Of a DNA stretch of 64,000 bases, positions 1 through 11,093 are shown piece by piece. The DNA is from Aegilops tauschii subsp. strangulata (Eukaryota; Streptophyta; Magnoliopsida; Poales; Poaceae). The number at the start of each line of letters is the position of its first letter. Within the stretch, counting starts at the first letter, position 1. Both the position numbers and the translations under genes were made by a program. The stretch spans positions 148,630,885 through 148,694,884 of the forward strand of contig NC_053038.3 of the NCBI RefSeq assembly GCF_002575655.3. The letters run 5' to 3'. Below the pieces are notes generated by a model. It saw nothing but the letters and a program-made list of their open reading frames with translations. It was not told where the DNA came from and searched no databases.

Positions 1-1026
1 GGGCCGATAGATTTTATTGCCAAGATCTTCACTGTGCGCATAGACTGGGTCAAGCTTGTGGGAATCATTTTCTGGAAGACGGTCGTAAATACATCAAGAA
101 GAAATTTAAAAATGTGAATTTCAAGAAGACGGAGAAGAAGATGAGTGATGTACCTGAACGATTATGGATCCAATAAAGAGTTCGGAGAATTTGGCAGACG
201 AGTGCACCAATGCTGTCAATTTCGGCGCATCAATGACCCTGATTTTTGTTGGACCTTCTAGATCCGATACAAGCAATCTCTCAAGGAAAGGCGCATTCTC
301 AATGACCATAACGTGGAACAGCTAGAGTGATCTCTTTCCAATTTATGTCTTGTTGCGGGGCCAGCAAGGCACATAAATCCATCGGAGATTCGTCGAGGCG
401 ATGTGGAGGCTAATGAACCCGTGGATCTGCTCAAGATGAAGGTACTCGAGCGCAGTACAGTTGCGGAGTAGGTGCTCCATAGCCTTCTTCGAGATGACAA
501 CGTCGAAGAGGTCGAGCTGCTTGAGTTGAGGGAGAAGAAGGGCAGGCGCGGCATTAATCTGGGGAAGATAGCAGGAGCTGAAGCTGGCGCGGCGCAGCGT
601 TGGCGCGAGGCGGAGCGCGGACGGCGGCAGAGAACAACATCGTCCAGCTTCAAAGCTGAGCTCCTCGAGCTGATCTAGGGCGGGGGATAAGAACCACTCA
701 TCGAACTTGGGTTGGACCTTGCAGTTGGTACTGAACATGCGGATGTCAAGGCGTCTGGCTAGCCCAGGGTGCGATGAAAGGATCTTGGAGACTGCGGCCA
801 TGCATTTGCAATCCCTGTCGTAGAGGCAGCTATCGACGATGAGGTTGAGGGGGATGCGGGGGCGCCACCGCAGGGAGAGCAGGGCGGTCCGCAAGGCAGA
901 TTTGGTGGGGAGGAGGCCGATGATGACGAGCAGCATGTCGTCGGGGAGGCTGCTGATGAAGTCTAGGCTCGCCGGATGCGGTTTTGGCTCGAGCCGCCTC
1001 CGCTAGTTGGCTGCCTCACCGTCCAT
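1..1026 (-). pseudogene. F-box/LRR (FBD-type) gene, nonsense-mutated, truncated by the window edge
   Basis: Read on the minus strand, an ATG at 1026-1024 is followed at codon 8 by TAG (plus 1003-1005). The same frame then continues into a typical grass F-box motif (SSLPDDMLLVIIGLLPTKSA) and leucine-rich segments. Two more in-frame stops occur at 343-345 and 322-324. The frame then resumes with the conserved segment VIENAPFLERLL and a GT..AG intron of 82 bp (72-153, phase 0), after which coding sequence (KMIPTSLTQSMRTVKIL) runs off the window. Known role of the family: substrate receptors of SCF ubiquitin ligases, a group that is greatly expanded and often decayed in grasses. What is seen is one continuous frame broken only by stop codons, without frameshifts, so inactivation looks recent. 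The C-terminal FBD part is outside the window. Confidence 0.85.
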
Positions 1027-1467
1027 CTCAACCGGCGGCGACGCCAGTGTACACATGTGCTAGAGTGTGTTGTGTGCTGGGTGTGCGCGAGTGCGTCCTT
1101 CGGTGCATGCCGCCACGCAGTGGTGAATTGTGCGCGAGTGCGTCCTCCACGCGGAAGAAGTGAGTCCTCAATGCGCCCTCAATTTACTAGCGTGCGGGGT
1201 GCTACCCCGAGTGGTTTCAACTTTGTTTACTTCACCGCGTGTCAGATGGGCCTCTAGTTTACTTATTTTCACCCACTGCCACATGGGCCAGCACACGAAG
1301 ATACAGAACACGAGCTGACAAGGCAGCATGTGGACTGGTTGACCGGTCAACTAAACAATATACGGAGCTATACGCTGACACAGTGAGCGTATAATCCGTC
1401 GGTATAGAGTGTTCGTGTGAGAGGGGAGGCCCATGAGAGATAGCAGAGAGAGAGAGAGAAAGAGCTA
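1027..1467. other. Upstream flank, no gene seen
   Basis: This is the 5' flank of the F-box pseudogene. It has TG-rich tracts and then GA repeats. No reading frame with family features was found on either strand. Confidence 0.5.
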
Positions 1468-1705
1468 CTCCCTCCGTTCGATAATGTAGTTCCAGCAAAA
1501 AAATTTAAGTCAAACTTTTGAAACTTTGACCAAGTTTATAAAGAAATTACTTATATCTACAATACCAAAGATAAATGATAGTATGAAGTAAGTACATGTT
1601 GTGATGAATCTAATGATCTTTCCAGATGTAAATGTTTTTCTCCACATATACCTGGTCAAACTTTTCTGAGGTTTGACTTTTCAAAACATCCATATGCTTA
1701 TGGAC
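1468..1705. mobile_element. Stowaway-like MITE, 3' terminus lost (copy 1)
   Basis: It begins with CTCCCTCCGTTCGATAATG. Complementary internal arms follow (AGTCAAACTTTTGAAACTTTGACC on the left, GGTCAAACTTTTC and TTTGACTTTTC on the right). The right terminal inverted repeat is degraded. It is carried inside the GA-rich tandem unit. Confidence 0.65.
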
Positions 1706-2409
1706 GTGAGAGTCCCTAACTAGAGAGAGAGAGAGTGAAATAGAAAGAGTGAGTGAAAAAAGTGTGTGTGCGTGTGTGAAAAAGACATGGACAACACTCG
1801 ATAAAAGTCGAGAAAAAATGTGTGTCTTATGCAAACATATCACACATGCATCTTCGATAACGGAAGCAAGGTGAGGAGATAGTGTGTGGTTGTTTGCAAC
1901 CGAGAGAGCAAGACCCCTAGCACGTGGCCAAGAGGGGTCTGACAAGCAAGGGAGAGAGGTCGAGAGAGACGTACGGAAAAAATGCAGACATGGGGAGGAG
2001 AGAGTGTATGTTTGTCATAGAGAGATCCCCTGGAGATCGTGATGGGACTACATGGGTGGGAGATCGAGTGGCAAGGTGTGTGCGCGATAGAAGATACCCC
2101 GAGAGATATCGAGATAGACGTATGGATGGAAGGAGACAATACGTGTGTTCCTGATGGCTAGTGAGAGATAATCATACTTAGGGGGGGTGCTTGCGCCTAT
2201 GATGGAGTGAGGGATTATGGTACTTATTAGGGGGGTGCGTGTCACATAGAGAGAGAACAAGGGCGAAGAGTGTTGGATGGGTCTATATGTATAGCGCGAG
2301 CGAGACATGTGTATGTGTGAACCAGGGAGATATAAAGTTTGAGAGAGATTGAGGAGCCCAGATAAGGCTGAGTGGTGCGTCAGATAGCTGAGAGGGGGAA
2401 AGAGATATT

Positions 2410-2645
2410 CCATCCGCTCAATAATGCAGTGCATGTAATTTTTTTAGAAGTCAAACTTTGGAAACTTTGATCAGGTTTACACAAATGTTATTTATATCTT
2501 CAATACCAAAGATACATCATACGAAACTACATCTCATGGTGAATCTAATGGTATATGTTTGCCGTTCTAGATGTAATTGTTTTTCTCCACATACATGGTC
2601 AAACTTTGTGATGTTTGACTTTTCAATAAATCAATATGCTATGGA
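2410..2645. mobile_element. Stowaway-like MITE (copy 2 in the tandem unit)
   Basis: Same internal arms as the copy at 1468-1705, with the terminus decayed to CATCCGCTCAATAATGC. It lies at the equivalent place in the second tandem unit, so the MITE was most likely present before the unit duplicated. Confidence 0.6.
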
Positions 2646-3201
2646 CCAAGGAGAGTGCCTAAGTCGAGAGGGATCAAGTGCGTGTGAAGGAGAATGAGTA
2701 AGTGTGCAAAAAGAGTATGTGTGTGAAAGAGAAAGTGACAACAAACGATAAATTAGAGAGAGTGTGTGTTTTTTCGTTTCTTAGGCGAACATATCATGCA
2801 TGCATCTCCGAGATAGAAAAGCGAGGCGAGGAGATACACGAAGATAGCTAGTGTGTGATTGTTTGCAATGGAGAGAGACACCCCTATAGCACATGTCCAA
2901 TAGAGGTCTGGCCAACAAGGAACAAAGGTCGAGAGAGACACATGGAGAACATGGACGCATGGGGAGGGCGAGAGGGTGTGTTTGTGATAGAGAGACCCCC
3001 TTGAGATCGTGAGGGGACTATATGGGTGGGATATCGAGGGAGGTGCGTGCGCGATAGAAAGATGCCCCGAGAGAAATCGAGATAGACCATGCACATGTTT
3101 GTGATAGAGACTAAGATTAGCTAGTCATATACATATAGGGGGGACTGCGTGTGCCTACAATTGAGTGAGAGACCATCATACTTGGCTAGTAGGCATGAGA
3201 T

Positions 3202-3219
3202 TGTGTGTGTGTGTGTGTG
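3202..3219. repeat. (TG)n microsatellite
   Basis: Uninterrupted TG dinucleotides, about 9 units. Confidence 0.9.
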
Positions 3220-3524
3220 CGTGTGAGATGGAGAGAGAACGAGGGAGAGAGATAGAGTTTTAGATGGGCCTATCGAGTGTGAGTGAGATATGCATGTGTA
3301 TGTGTGACCCAGGTAGATGGAGAGTTTGAGAGAGGGGGGGAAGAGCTCTGAGATGACAGAGTGGTGCGTGAGAGAGTTACGGGCAACGAGCCAAGGAATT
3401 TGTGTGCGTACGATGAGTGCACCCAAGATATCTAGCTTGGACTAGAGAATCATACATAGTGTGCGAGAGAGACCTATAGATGGAGTACATATGCATGCGA
3501 ACTAGAAAGACCCCCCCCCCACGC

Positions 3525-3525
3525 A

Positions 3526-3542
<17 letters not shown>
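3525..3542. repeat. (AC)n microsatellite
   Basis: Nine AC units preceded by a run of ten C and followed by a short GA run. Confidence 0.9.
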
Positions 3543-3557
<15 letters not shown>

Positions 3558-3626
3558 CGGAGAGAAAGCGAGAGGGACCAACAAGGTTTGTGTGTTGGAT
3601 GCGTGCGACAGAATTGAAGATTGTTG

Positions 3627-3628
<2 letters not shown>

Positions 3629-3676
<48 letters not shown>
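3629..3676. repeat. (GA)24 microsatellite
   Basis: A perfect 48-bp GA run. Six-frame readings give Ser-Leu repeats that are not genes. Confidence 0.95.
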
Positions 3677-3678
<2 letters not shown>

Positions 3679-3720
3679 AGGAGTCCGGGAGAGGGGGAGC
3701 TCGCGTTTTATGCATCAAAG

Positions 3721-4319
3721 ACTGATATAAACCATGTTTCGATATAAACTTGCATTCAAATATTTAAATTGGAGAACATGTTGTCTGCAATCCACACATG
3801 AACAGATATATGCGTATATCAAACAAGTTCATTAATTTGACTTTCAACATGTTCATGGAGTACTATAATACTGTACAACATGCTATTCGATTGAGGTGTT
3901 CAATTTTGGATTTGGTTCACTATTTTGACCTGGTGAATGAGCTATTTCATTGAATCGAGATATTTCATTTTGGGTTTGATTCCCGTTTTTGAGTGGGTCA
4001 ACTATTTGTCATATAGTAAATCGCTAGCAACGAGCATGTAAAAACACATTACTCCCGAGCATCATCTCTCCACCTAAAAAAGAAGTAGCAAGCTAATATT
4101 TAAAAATTTGATTCAAATCGACTTGGTAAGGTAGACGTGGATGCTCGTTCTCCCAAATTTTGAATGAACCGTTAAACATCCTCTGCTCGGTGGAATTCGC
4201 TCGAGCAAATAAATGGGAGACGCGAAATTACCGTCCTATGTGGGAGAGGCATTAATTGGCCCGTTGTACATCGAGGGTAGGTTCGTAACTTCATCCAAGC
4301 GCGCCTTCTCCTCGGCCGA
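3721..4319. promoter_or_regulatory. AT-rich flank and probable promoter-proximal region of the gene at 4768
   Basis: No reading frame of note. The stretch grades from AT-rich sequence into GC-rich sequence ahead of the first exon at 4768. No clear TATA box could be assigned; the promoter role is inferred from position only. Confidence 0.3.
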
Positions 4320-4339
4320 AATGACATGTGCCGAATAAT

Positions 4340-4486
4340 TCATAAACCATGGTCGGCAGAACACGCTCTCCTCGCCCGAAATAGCTCGCGCCCACTATTT
4401 CAAAACACGCTCTCCTCGCCCGAAATCGCTCGCGCCCACTATATTTCAAAACACGCCCTCCTCGCCCGAAATCGCTCCCGCCCACT
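4340..4486. repeat. 46-48 bp tandem repeat, three copies
   Basis: The block CTCCTCGCCCGAAAT followed by CGCCCACTATTTC recurs at about 4370, 4412 and 4460, with small spacer differences. A related half-copy lies near 4310. It sits about 300 bp upstream of the first predicted exon and may be promoter or 5' UTR sequence. Confidence 0.8.
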
Positions 4487-4767
4487 ATTTGGGGAGAAGA
4501 AAAGTTACTTTACTATCCCCGACCCTCAGTACACAGACCCAAGCCGAGAAGCCTAAAGGCAGGGGTAGAACTGTAACTCCCCCTCACATTTCAGACAAAT
4601 GCGTCCGTAAAACATGGTTCCACTCCCCTCCCAATCCCCCCCCATTCATACCTCGTGGGCGCCAAATCACCTTCTCCCCGGAAGCTCCCTTCTCACGAGC
4701 CGCGAAACCTCAGCCCCTCCTCCATGGCGCCCCCACCGCACCAATTTCACAGCCGCCCTCCTCCCTA

Positions 4768-7700
4768 ATGCCGGAGACGCTGTCCATTTGTCGTCGTGCA
4801 CTGGGCCGTGTGCCTCTTACTCTGTGCTGCTGGAGCTGCCTCGACGACAGCCGCGTGAACCGTACCGGAGCCGATTCACCCCCGCCGTTGTTCACGGCGC
4901 CAGAGCGGCTCCAACTTCGGATCCGTCCAGAGTCCCGGCACTACTTCCCCGTAGCCATTGACCATCGCGACATCGCTGTTTCCCTGCCGCCGGTGGCCAC
5001 CGCAACCGCGCCGGCCTCACCGACTTGGCAGCTGGACCTGCCTACTTCACCATGCTGCCAGATAGGTCGCACCCTCATCTCAAATCACTTTATTTAGGCG
5101 TCAGTTGTCTGAATTTTTATTCTAGGCCAATCGATTCCCAATGGGAAGCAGCACCCCTCAAGGCGGCGGAGCTCCTAGGCTGCCGGTTGGCTGGTGTCTA
5201 ACGTAAGGGTGCAGGGCCGCAAGTTCGCCACGGAAGCAGCGCTTAGATGGCTATCTTAGAGTTGCGTGGGTTGAAGGTACTGCCGCCACCGGATCTGGAT
5301 GACGGGGAGTCTTTGTGGATTGGCCCTGGGGCGGCGCAACCACGGCAGTGCGGTGGGGCGGGGAGCGGGGTTTTGGCCGGGGCCACGGACGGCGGAGGCA
5401 ACCTGCTCTGCCGTTGGTCGCTGGCTCTTCGGGGAAGATTCCTAACAGTGTCAGCCGGGAGGCACAAGACGACCATCAAGCCATCCGGCGTAGATCGGAC
5501 AGTACCAAAATAAAATAAAATCGTGTGACCCCAATTTAGTCTTCAGTCAACAGACATGTGACCACTCTTGTACCTTGCTGTTGATTTCTTAGTGTATTTC
5601 TTAGATCAAATAGATGTGTCGTTCTTAACATTATGTGTTATCTGCATCTTCAGCCACACCGTCTTCCGACTCACCGCAGCTGCTCCAACAAGGGAAGTAT
5701 ACACCCGAAGGGAGCTATAGTCCCCACTCAACAGTTCCCTGCATCGAATGTGCGTGCCCGACATGGACAGCCACAACAACTGCAGGGCCATCGACAAGTC
5801 AGCACATGATGCTCACTCCTATGGATGGCGGCCAGATAGGTTGTACCCTCATCTTACTTGTGTGCAACATTTATGGATTTGTTATTCATCTAAGCATGGA
5901 AAATAGATTATCACATTTCACTGTATATTCATGTTGATCTCTTACGGGTCTTGTTCAGGAGTTAATGTTGTTCCATAGTTCAGCTAAGATACTTGTTCTT
6001 TAGGTAACGTTGTTCCATAGTTATCATCCATCAGCCAATGCTATCCCACAGGCTGGTGATTATAGTATTATACCACTTCTAGTATTACCTATGTTGTTCT
6101 TTAATACTTTGTGTGCCATCTAGTTAATCTCGAGTACAAACGATACATATTTTGTAGCTTTCATCTATGTTCTCCCTTTAGTTTTTGAGACCTGTTGCTG
6201 CTAGTTAACCCCAGTCCTACTATTTATGTCGTCTCCTACAGGCACTCATTACATAAATCTAACTACTATTTGTCTTTCATGCATGTCAGATATAATTGCA
6301 CACACTGATATATCCACAAGAACCTCACGGAGCAATGTAAAGGCCAATAAACTTGATGTCAATGATACCCAATATGATGGAACATGTAAAGGCAGTTCTT
6401 CAGAAGACTTGCAGAAAGATGTTGAATCCTCTTCACCCCACAAGGTCCTTTCTCTAATTTGGCCCGTGATATGGGTACAACATGCATATAATGTCCTGGA
6501 GTGTATCTACTCTGTTGCAATGCCATGTGCTTAGCATGCTGATCATGCATGTAAATATGTCATGCCTTCCTGTTTTTCAGTACCTATTCCATTCATGATA
6601 ACATGTTTTCAAATTCAAGTACTGTCATTCTACTCTATCGCAATGCCATCTGCTTAATTTGGACATCATGCTTCTGAATATCTTATGCATTGTTATTCAT
6701 CAGTATGTACTTCATCTGTCTACCATACCATGTTTTTTACATTGAAGTGTTGTTCTAGTGCTCTGTTGCAATGCCATCTTAGTTTCCCAATCATACACGT
6801 GTATGTTGCCTTAGTATTTTCTGTACATATTCGCTAGCATACAGTTTTACATTCAACTAGTGTTTTTTTACTATGTTGTCCTGTCGTATCCCTAGCTCTT
6901 ACACCGTACTCCCTCCGTCCGGATTACATGTTGCCGAAATGGATAAAAAAGGATGTATCTAGAACTGAAATACGCCTAGACCCATCCATTTTTTCCGGAT
7001 GGAGGGAATACATGTCAATATGTCATGCCTTTCTATTCTTCAGTACCTATTCCATCTCTGTTGTAGCATGTTTTCTAATTGAAGCACCATTCTTCTATAC
7101 AAGGCATGCAAGGGGAAGACGACTATGTTAGAATCTGAAGGCTTACAAACCAGGTCTTTGCAAAAGATCCAAACGCCAGGAGATAATAAACCAACTCCAG
7201 TTTTTATAGATACTGCTCCAGCACAGAGAAACCCAACTCCTACTGATAATAAGCAGATTCCAGTGGCCAAAGAACTAGTCCGCTCGAGTCCAGCAAAAAT
7301 ATGTCAACTCCATTCTAAGAAGCGTGTGCGTATCCTTGCATCATGAAATTTTATAGCATGCTGATCATATTTTCTACATGTTTCTTACCCATCTCTCTTT
7401 TAGAAAATAAGCTTAACAGATAGAAGAATTTCTGCACTGGTATCGTCTGTGAGGAAAGATTCTTGCAGGAATTCTCTGTACTCCAATGCAGATGTAAGTA
7501 CCTGTTGTATATCACTATATTTTTACATCAGCATGTATTTTGTTAATCGGCGTGAATCCAACCTTTATCTGATCTAAATTTAGTTGTAGCAAAATGTATG
7601 ATTAAAGGCCACAATGTTGATTTTTGTAAGGAAAACTGCCTGGTAGTTTTGCATCCTGAGTTGCATGAGTGTACTATCTCATATCAGTGGGTTTGATTAC

Positions 7701-10700
7701 TTTGGTTCTGCATTGGGTTTTCAGTGTTTTTTTACTGTGTTGTCCTGTCGTATCCCTAGCTCTTACATCATACTCCCTCTGTCCGTATTACATGTCGCAG
7801 AAATGGATAAAACTGGATGTATCTAGAACTGAAATACGCCTAGACCCATCCATTTATTTCCGGATGGAGGGAATACATGTCAATATGGCATGCCTTTCTA
7901 TTCTTTAGTACCTATTCCATCTCTGTTGTAGCATGTTTTCTAATTGAAGCACCATTCTTCTATATAAGGCATGCAAGGGGAAGACGGCTATGTTAGAATC
8001 TGAAGGGTTACAAACCAGGTCTTTGCAAAAGATCCAAATGCCAGGAGATAATAAACCAACTACATTTTCATAGATACTGCTCTAGCACAGAGAAACCCAA
8101 CTCCCACTGATAATAAGCAGATTCCAGTGGCCAAAGAACTAGTCCGCTACAGTCCAGCAAAAGAATGTCAACTCCATTCTAAGAAGCGTGTGCGTATCCT
8201 CGCATCATGAAATTTTATAGTATTCTGATCATATTTTCTACGTGTTTCTTACCCATCTCTCTTTTAGAAAATAAGGTTAAATGATAGAAGACTTCCTTCA
8301 TTGGGATTGTATTCGAGGAAAATATCTTGCGGGAATTCTCTGTGCTCCAATGCTGATGTAAGTACCTGTTGTATATCACTATATTTTTACATCAGCATGT
8401 ATTTTGTTAATTGGCGTGAATCCAACCTTTATCTGATCTAAAATTAGTTGTAGCAAAATGTTAAAGGCGCCAATGTTGATTTTTGTAAAGAAAACTGCCT
8501 GGAAGTTTTGCATACTGAGCTGCATGAGTGTACTATCTCATATCATGCACATTACTGAATTGTAGTGCTGCTCTGGTTGCCCATTCATTCATTGTGTCAA
8601 TGTTGCTATCATATTACCTTACCTGGCTGATGATAGTAGTGCCATATTGTGTTAATTTGGTGTTGGCTAGTGAAGGAAATATGCCCTAGAGGCAATAATA
8701 AAGTATTATTTATTTCCTTGTATCATGATAAATGTTTATTATTCATGCTAGAATTGTATTAACCGGAAACATAATACATGTGTGAATATATAGACAAACA
8801 GAGTGTCACTAGTATGCCTCTACTTGACTAGCTCGTTAATCAAAGATGGTTATGTTTCCTAGCCATAGACATAAGTTGTCATTTGATTAACGAGATCACC
8901 TCATTAGGAGAATGACGTGATTGACTTGACCCATTCCGTTAGCTTAGCACTCGATCGTTTAGTATGTTGCTATTGCTTTCTTCATGACTTGTACATGTTC
9001 CTATGACTATGAGATTATGCAACTCCCGTTTACCGGAGGAACACTTTGTGTGCTACCAAACGTCACAACGTAAATGGGTGATTATAAAGGTGCTCTACAG
9101 GTGTCTCCAAAGGTACTTGTTGGGTTGGCGTATTTCGAGATTAGGATTTGTCACTCCAATTGTCGGAGAGGTATCTCTGGGCCCACTCAGTAATGCACAT
9201 CACTATAAGCCTTGCAAGCATTGTGACTAATGAGTTAGTTGCGGGATGATGTGTCACGGAACGAGTAAAGAGACTTGCCGGTAACGAGATTGAACTAGGT
9301 ATCGAGATACCGATGATCAAATCTCGGGCAAGTAACATACCGGTGACAAAGGGAACAACGTATGTTGTTATGCGGTCTGACCGATAAAGATCTTCGTAGA
9401 ATATGTCGGAGCCAATATGGGCATCCAGGTCCCGCTATTGTTTATTGACCGGAGACGTCTCTCGGTCATGTCTACATAGTTCTCGAACCCGTAGGGTCCG
9501 CATGCTTAACGTTACGATGACAGTTTTATTGAGTTTTGATGTACCGAAGGAGTTCGGAGTCCCGGATGAGATCGGGGATATGACGAGGAGTCTCGAAATG
9601 GTCGAGACGTGAAAATCGATATATTGGACGACTATGTTCGGACTTCGGAAAGGTTCCGAGTGATTCGGGTATTTTTCGGAGTACCGGAGAGTTACGGGAA
9701 TTCGTATTGGGCCTTAATGGGCCATACGGGAAAGGAGAGAAAGGCCTCAAAAGGTGGCCGCACCCCTCCCCATGGTCTGGTCCGAATTGGACTAGGGAAG
9801 GGGGGGCGCACCCTTCCTTCTTTCTCCTTCCCCCTTCCCTTCTCCTACTCCCACAAGGAAAGGAGGAGTCCTACTCCCGGTGGGAGTAGGACTCCCCCCT
9901 ATGGCGCGCCTCTCCCCTTGGTCGGCTGCCTCCCCCTTGCTCCTTTATATACGGGGGCAGGGGGCACCCCAGAGACACAACAATTGATCCTTGAGATCTC
10001 TTAGCCGTGTGCGGTGCCCCCCCTCCACCATATTACACCTCGATAATACCATTGCGGAGCTTAGGCGAAGCCCTGCATCGGTGGAACATCATCATCGTCA
10101 CCACGCCGTCGTGCTGACGAAACTCTCCCTCAACACTCGGCTGGATCGGAGTTCGAGGGACGTCATCGAGCTGAACGTGTGTAGAACTCGGAGGTGCCGT
10201 ACGTTCGGTACTTGATCGGTCGGATCGTGAAGACGTACGACTACATCAACCGTGTTGTGATAACGCTTCCGCTGTCGGTCTACGAGGGTACGTAGACAAC
10301 ACTCTCCCCTCTCGTTGCTATGCATCACCATGATCTTGCGTGTGCGTAGGAATTTTTTTGAAATTACTACGTTCCCCAACAGCTAGTTGCCCAAACGTTC
10401 GTTGTGCCAATGTTGCTTTCCTATTATCTGACTTGGCCAATGATAGCAATGCTAGTGTCTTGATTTGGTGCAGGCTGCTGAAGATAAGAAGACAAACTCT
10501 GAAAACAGCAAGGCAACCCCATTGTTTCTTTCCAATAAATCTAGGCCAGGTAATATGCCAATAACTCATGATTAATCTGTTTGGTTCCCCTCCTAATTTA
10601 TGTTATGATGCAGTGGTCGAGACACTCTCCACTATCAATAATACAAGCCTGCCAAAATTGCCATCTGAATCTGTTCAGTATCCTCTGTCTCGAATGCAAT

Positions 10701-10900
10701 GGAAAAAATGTATGTTTGTGAACCAATTAATGGCTGAAGGAATGATGGAAATGGTGGAGGAATCAGAGGTGCAGAGTCGTGCGACACAACAACTGATCAA
10801 TGTTTTCAGAGACAGTGTAGCAAAGCATCAAGAACTTGCCCACATGCTTATGGGCGTCATCCATGCTGAGGTTGCACATTGTGACGTTGTAGATCGCTAG
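4768..10900 (+). CDS. Unrecognised multi-exon plant gene (about 450 aa; 480 aa if the duplicated exon is used)
   Basis: Seven exons chain with agreeing splice phases: 4768-5065, 5654-5839, 6242-6444, 7113-7325, 7404-7493, 10474-10549 and 10614-10900 (stop TAG). Sites are GT..AG, with phases 1, 1, 0, 0, 0 and 1. The summed length is 1353 bp. The ATG at 4768 opens the frame MPETLSICRRAL. An earlier ATG at 4723 runs to a stop after 14 codons, so the start is uncertain. Exon 1 and exon 2 end in near-identical sequence (CCAGATAG before GT), suggesting they arose by duplication. The middle is Ser/Thr/Pro/Lys-rich and looks disordered. The C-terminus (EVQSRATQQLINVFRDSVAK, then HQELAHMLMGVIHAE) is likely helical. 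I do not recognise the family and assign no function. A duplicated exon pair (7978-8357) and a solo LTR (8671-10381) lie in the intron before 10474. Confidence 0.6.
6909..7008. mobile_element. Stowaway MITE, about 100 bp (copy in unit 1)
   Basis: Starts CTCCCTCCGTCCGGATTACA and ends TTCCGGATGGAGGGAA. The core is GGATGTATCTAGAACTGAAA and the flanks are TA. Confidence 0.85.
7772..7872. mobile_element. Stowaway MITE (copy in unit 2)
   Basis: Same element as 6909-7008, copied with the tandem duplication; the left terminus is changed to CTCCCTCTGTCCG. Confidence 0.85.
7978..8189 (+). pseudogene. Duplicated exon 4, frameshifted
   Basis: Copy of exon 7113-7325, but 212 bp long instead of 213. Near 8060, one base is missing relative to unit 1 and the frame meets TAG soon after. 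Both flanking splice sites (AG before 7978 and GTGCGT after 8189) are kept. Inclusion would break the protein. Confidence 0.85.
8268..8357 (+). other. Duplicated exon 5, intact and in phase
   Basis: 90-bp copy of exon 7404-7493 with open frame KIRLNDRRLPSLGLYSRK and so on. It has an AG acceptor and a GTAAGT donor, phase 0 at both ends. It could be spliced in (+30 aa) if the broken exon 7978-8189 is skipped. Confidence 0.7.
8671..10381 (+). mobile_element. Solo LTR, BARE-1/Angela/WIS-type Copia
   Basis: 1711 bp, starting TGAAGGAAATATGCCCTAG and ending GTTCCCCAACA. It is flanked by the perfect 5-bp target duplication GCTAG (8666-8670 and 10382-10386). There is no internal region, primer site or second LTR, so this is a solo LTR left by LTR-LTR recombination. 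CTTTATATACG near 9943 is a likely LTR TATA box. It lies in an intron of the 4768-10900 gene, in sense orientation. Family assignment rests on the terminal sequences known from Triticeae Copia LTRs. Confidence 0.92.
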
Positions 10901-11093
10901 GTTTGTTCATTTATTTGCACTGGCATCAATCTTTGATTACCCAGTGGATCCTGTAATATATGCTGGATGTGCAACGTTTTTCCCTGTATGCCATACCTTT
11001 GCTTGATTGGTTTTGGTCCTGTGCATAATTGCTCGTCGTAATGGGCTCAAATTATCTAATTTGGCCTAAAGACATGTACGAACTTTAGTGGGC

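Larger units (their letters stand above)
1440..3720. repeat. GA-rich tandem array, about 1-kb units (2 plus a partial)
   Basis: Two diverged direct copies lie about 950-990 bp apart. Matching landmarks include a MITE-like block at 1468 and 2410, a TGTTTGCAA block near 1891 and 2850, and a TGTGTATGTGTGA block near 2310 and 3297. Runs of GAGA, TGTG and ACAC fill the spacers. A partial third unit follows to about 3720. No coding potential is apparent; open frames here are low-complexity Ser/Leu/His readings of the repeat. Confidence 0.7.
6861..8546. repeat. 864-bp tandem duplication carrying two exons and a MITE
   Basis: Unit 1 (6861-7687) and unit 2 (7725-8546) align at a constant offset of about 864 bp, with a 37-bp joiner. 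Both contain the same small Stowaway MITE, the exon at 7113 or 7978 and the exon at 7404 or 8268. The MITE insertion therefore predates the duplication. Confidence 0.92.

Noticed and set aside
3377..3718. Ser-Leu repeat protein frame
   Set aside because: A reading of the (GA)n microsatellite.
9609..10004. 131-codon frame in the solo LTR, mirrored at 49871-50359
   Set aside because: Both lie wholly inside LTRs known to be noncoding, and one LTR is inverted relative to the other.
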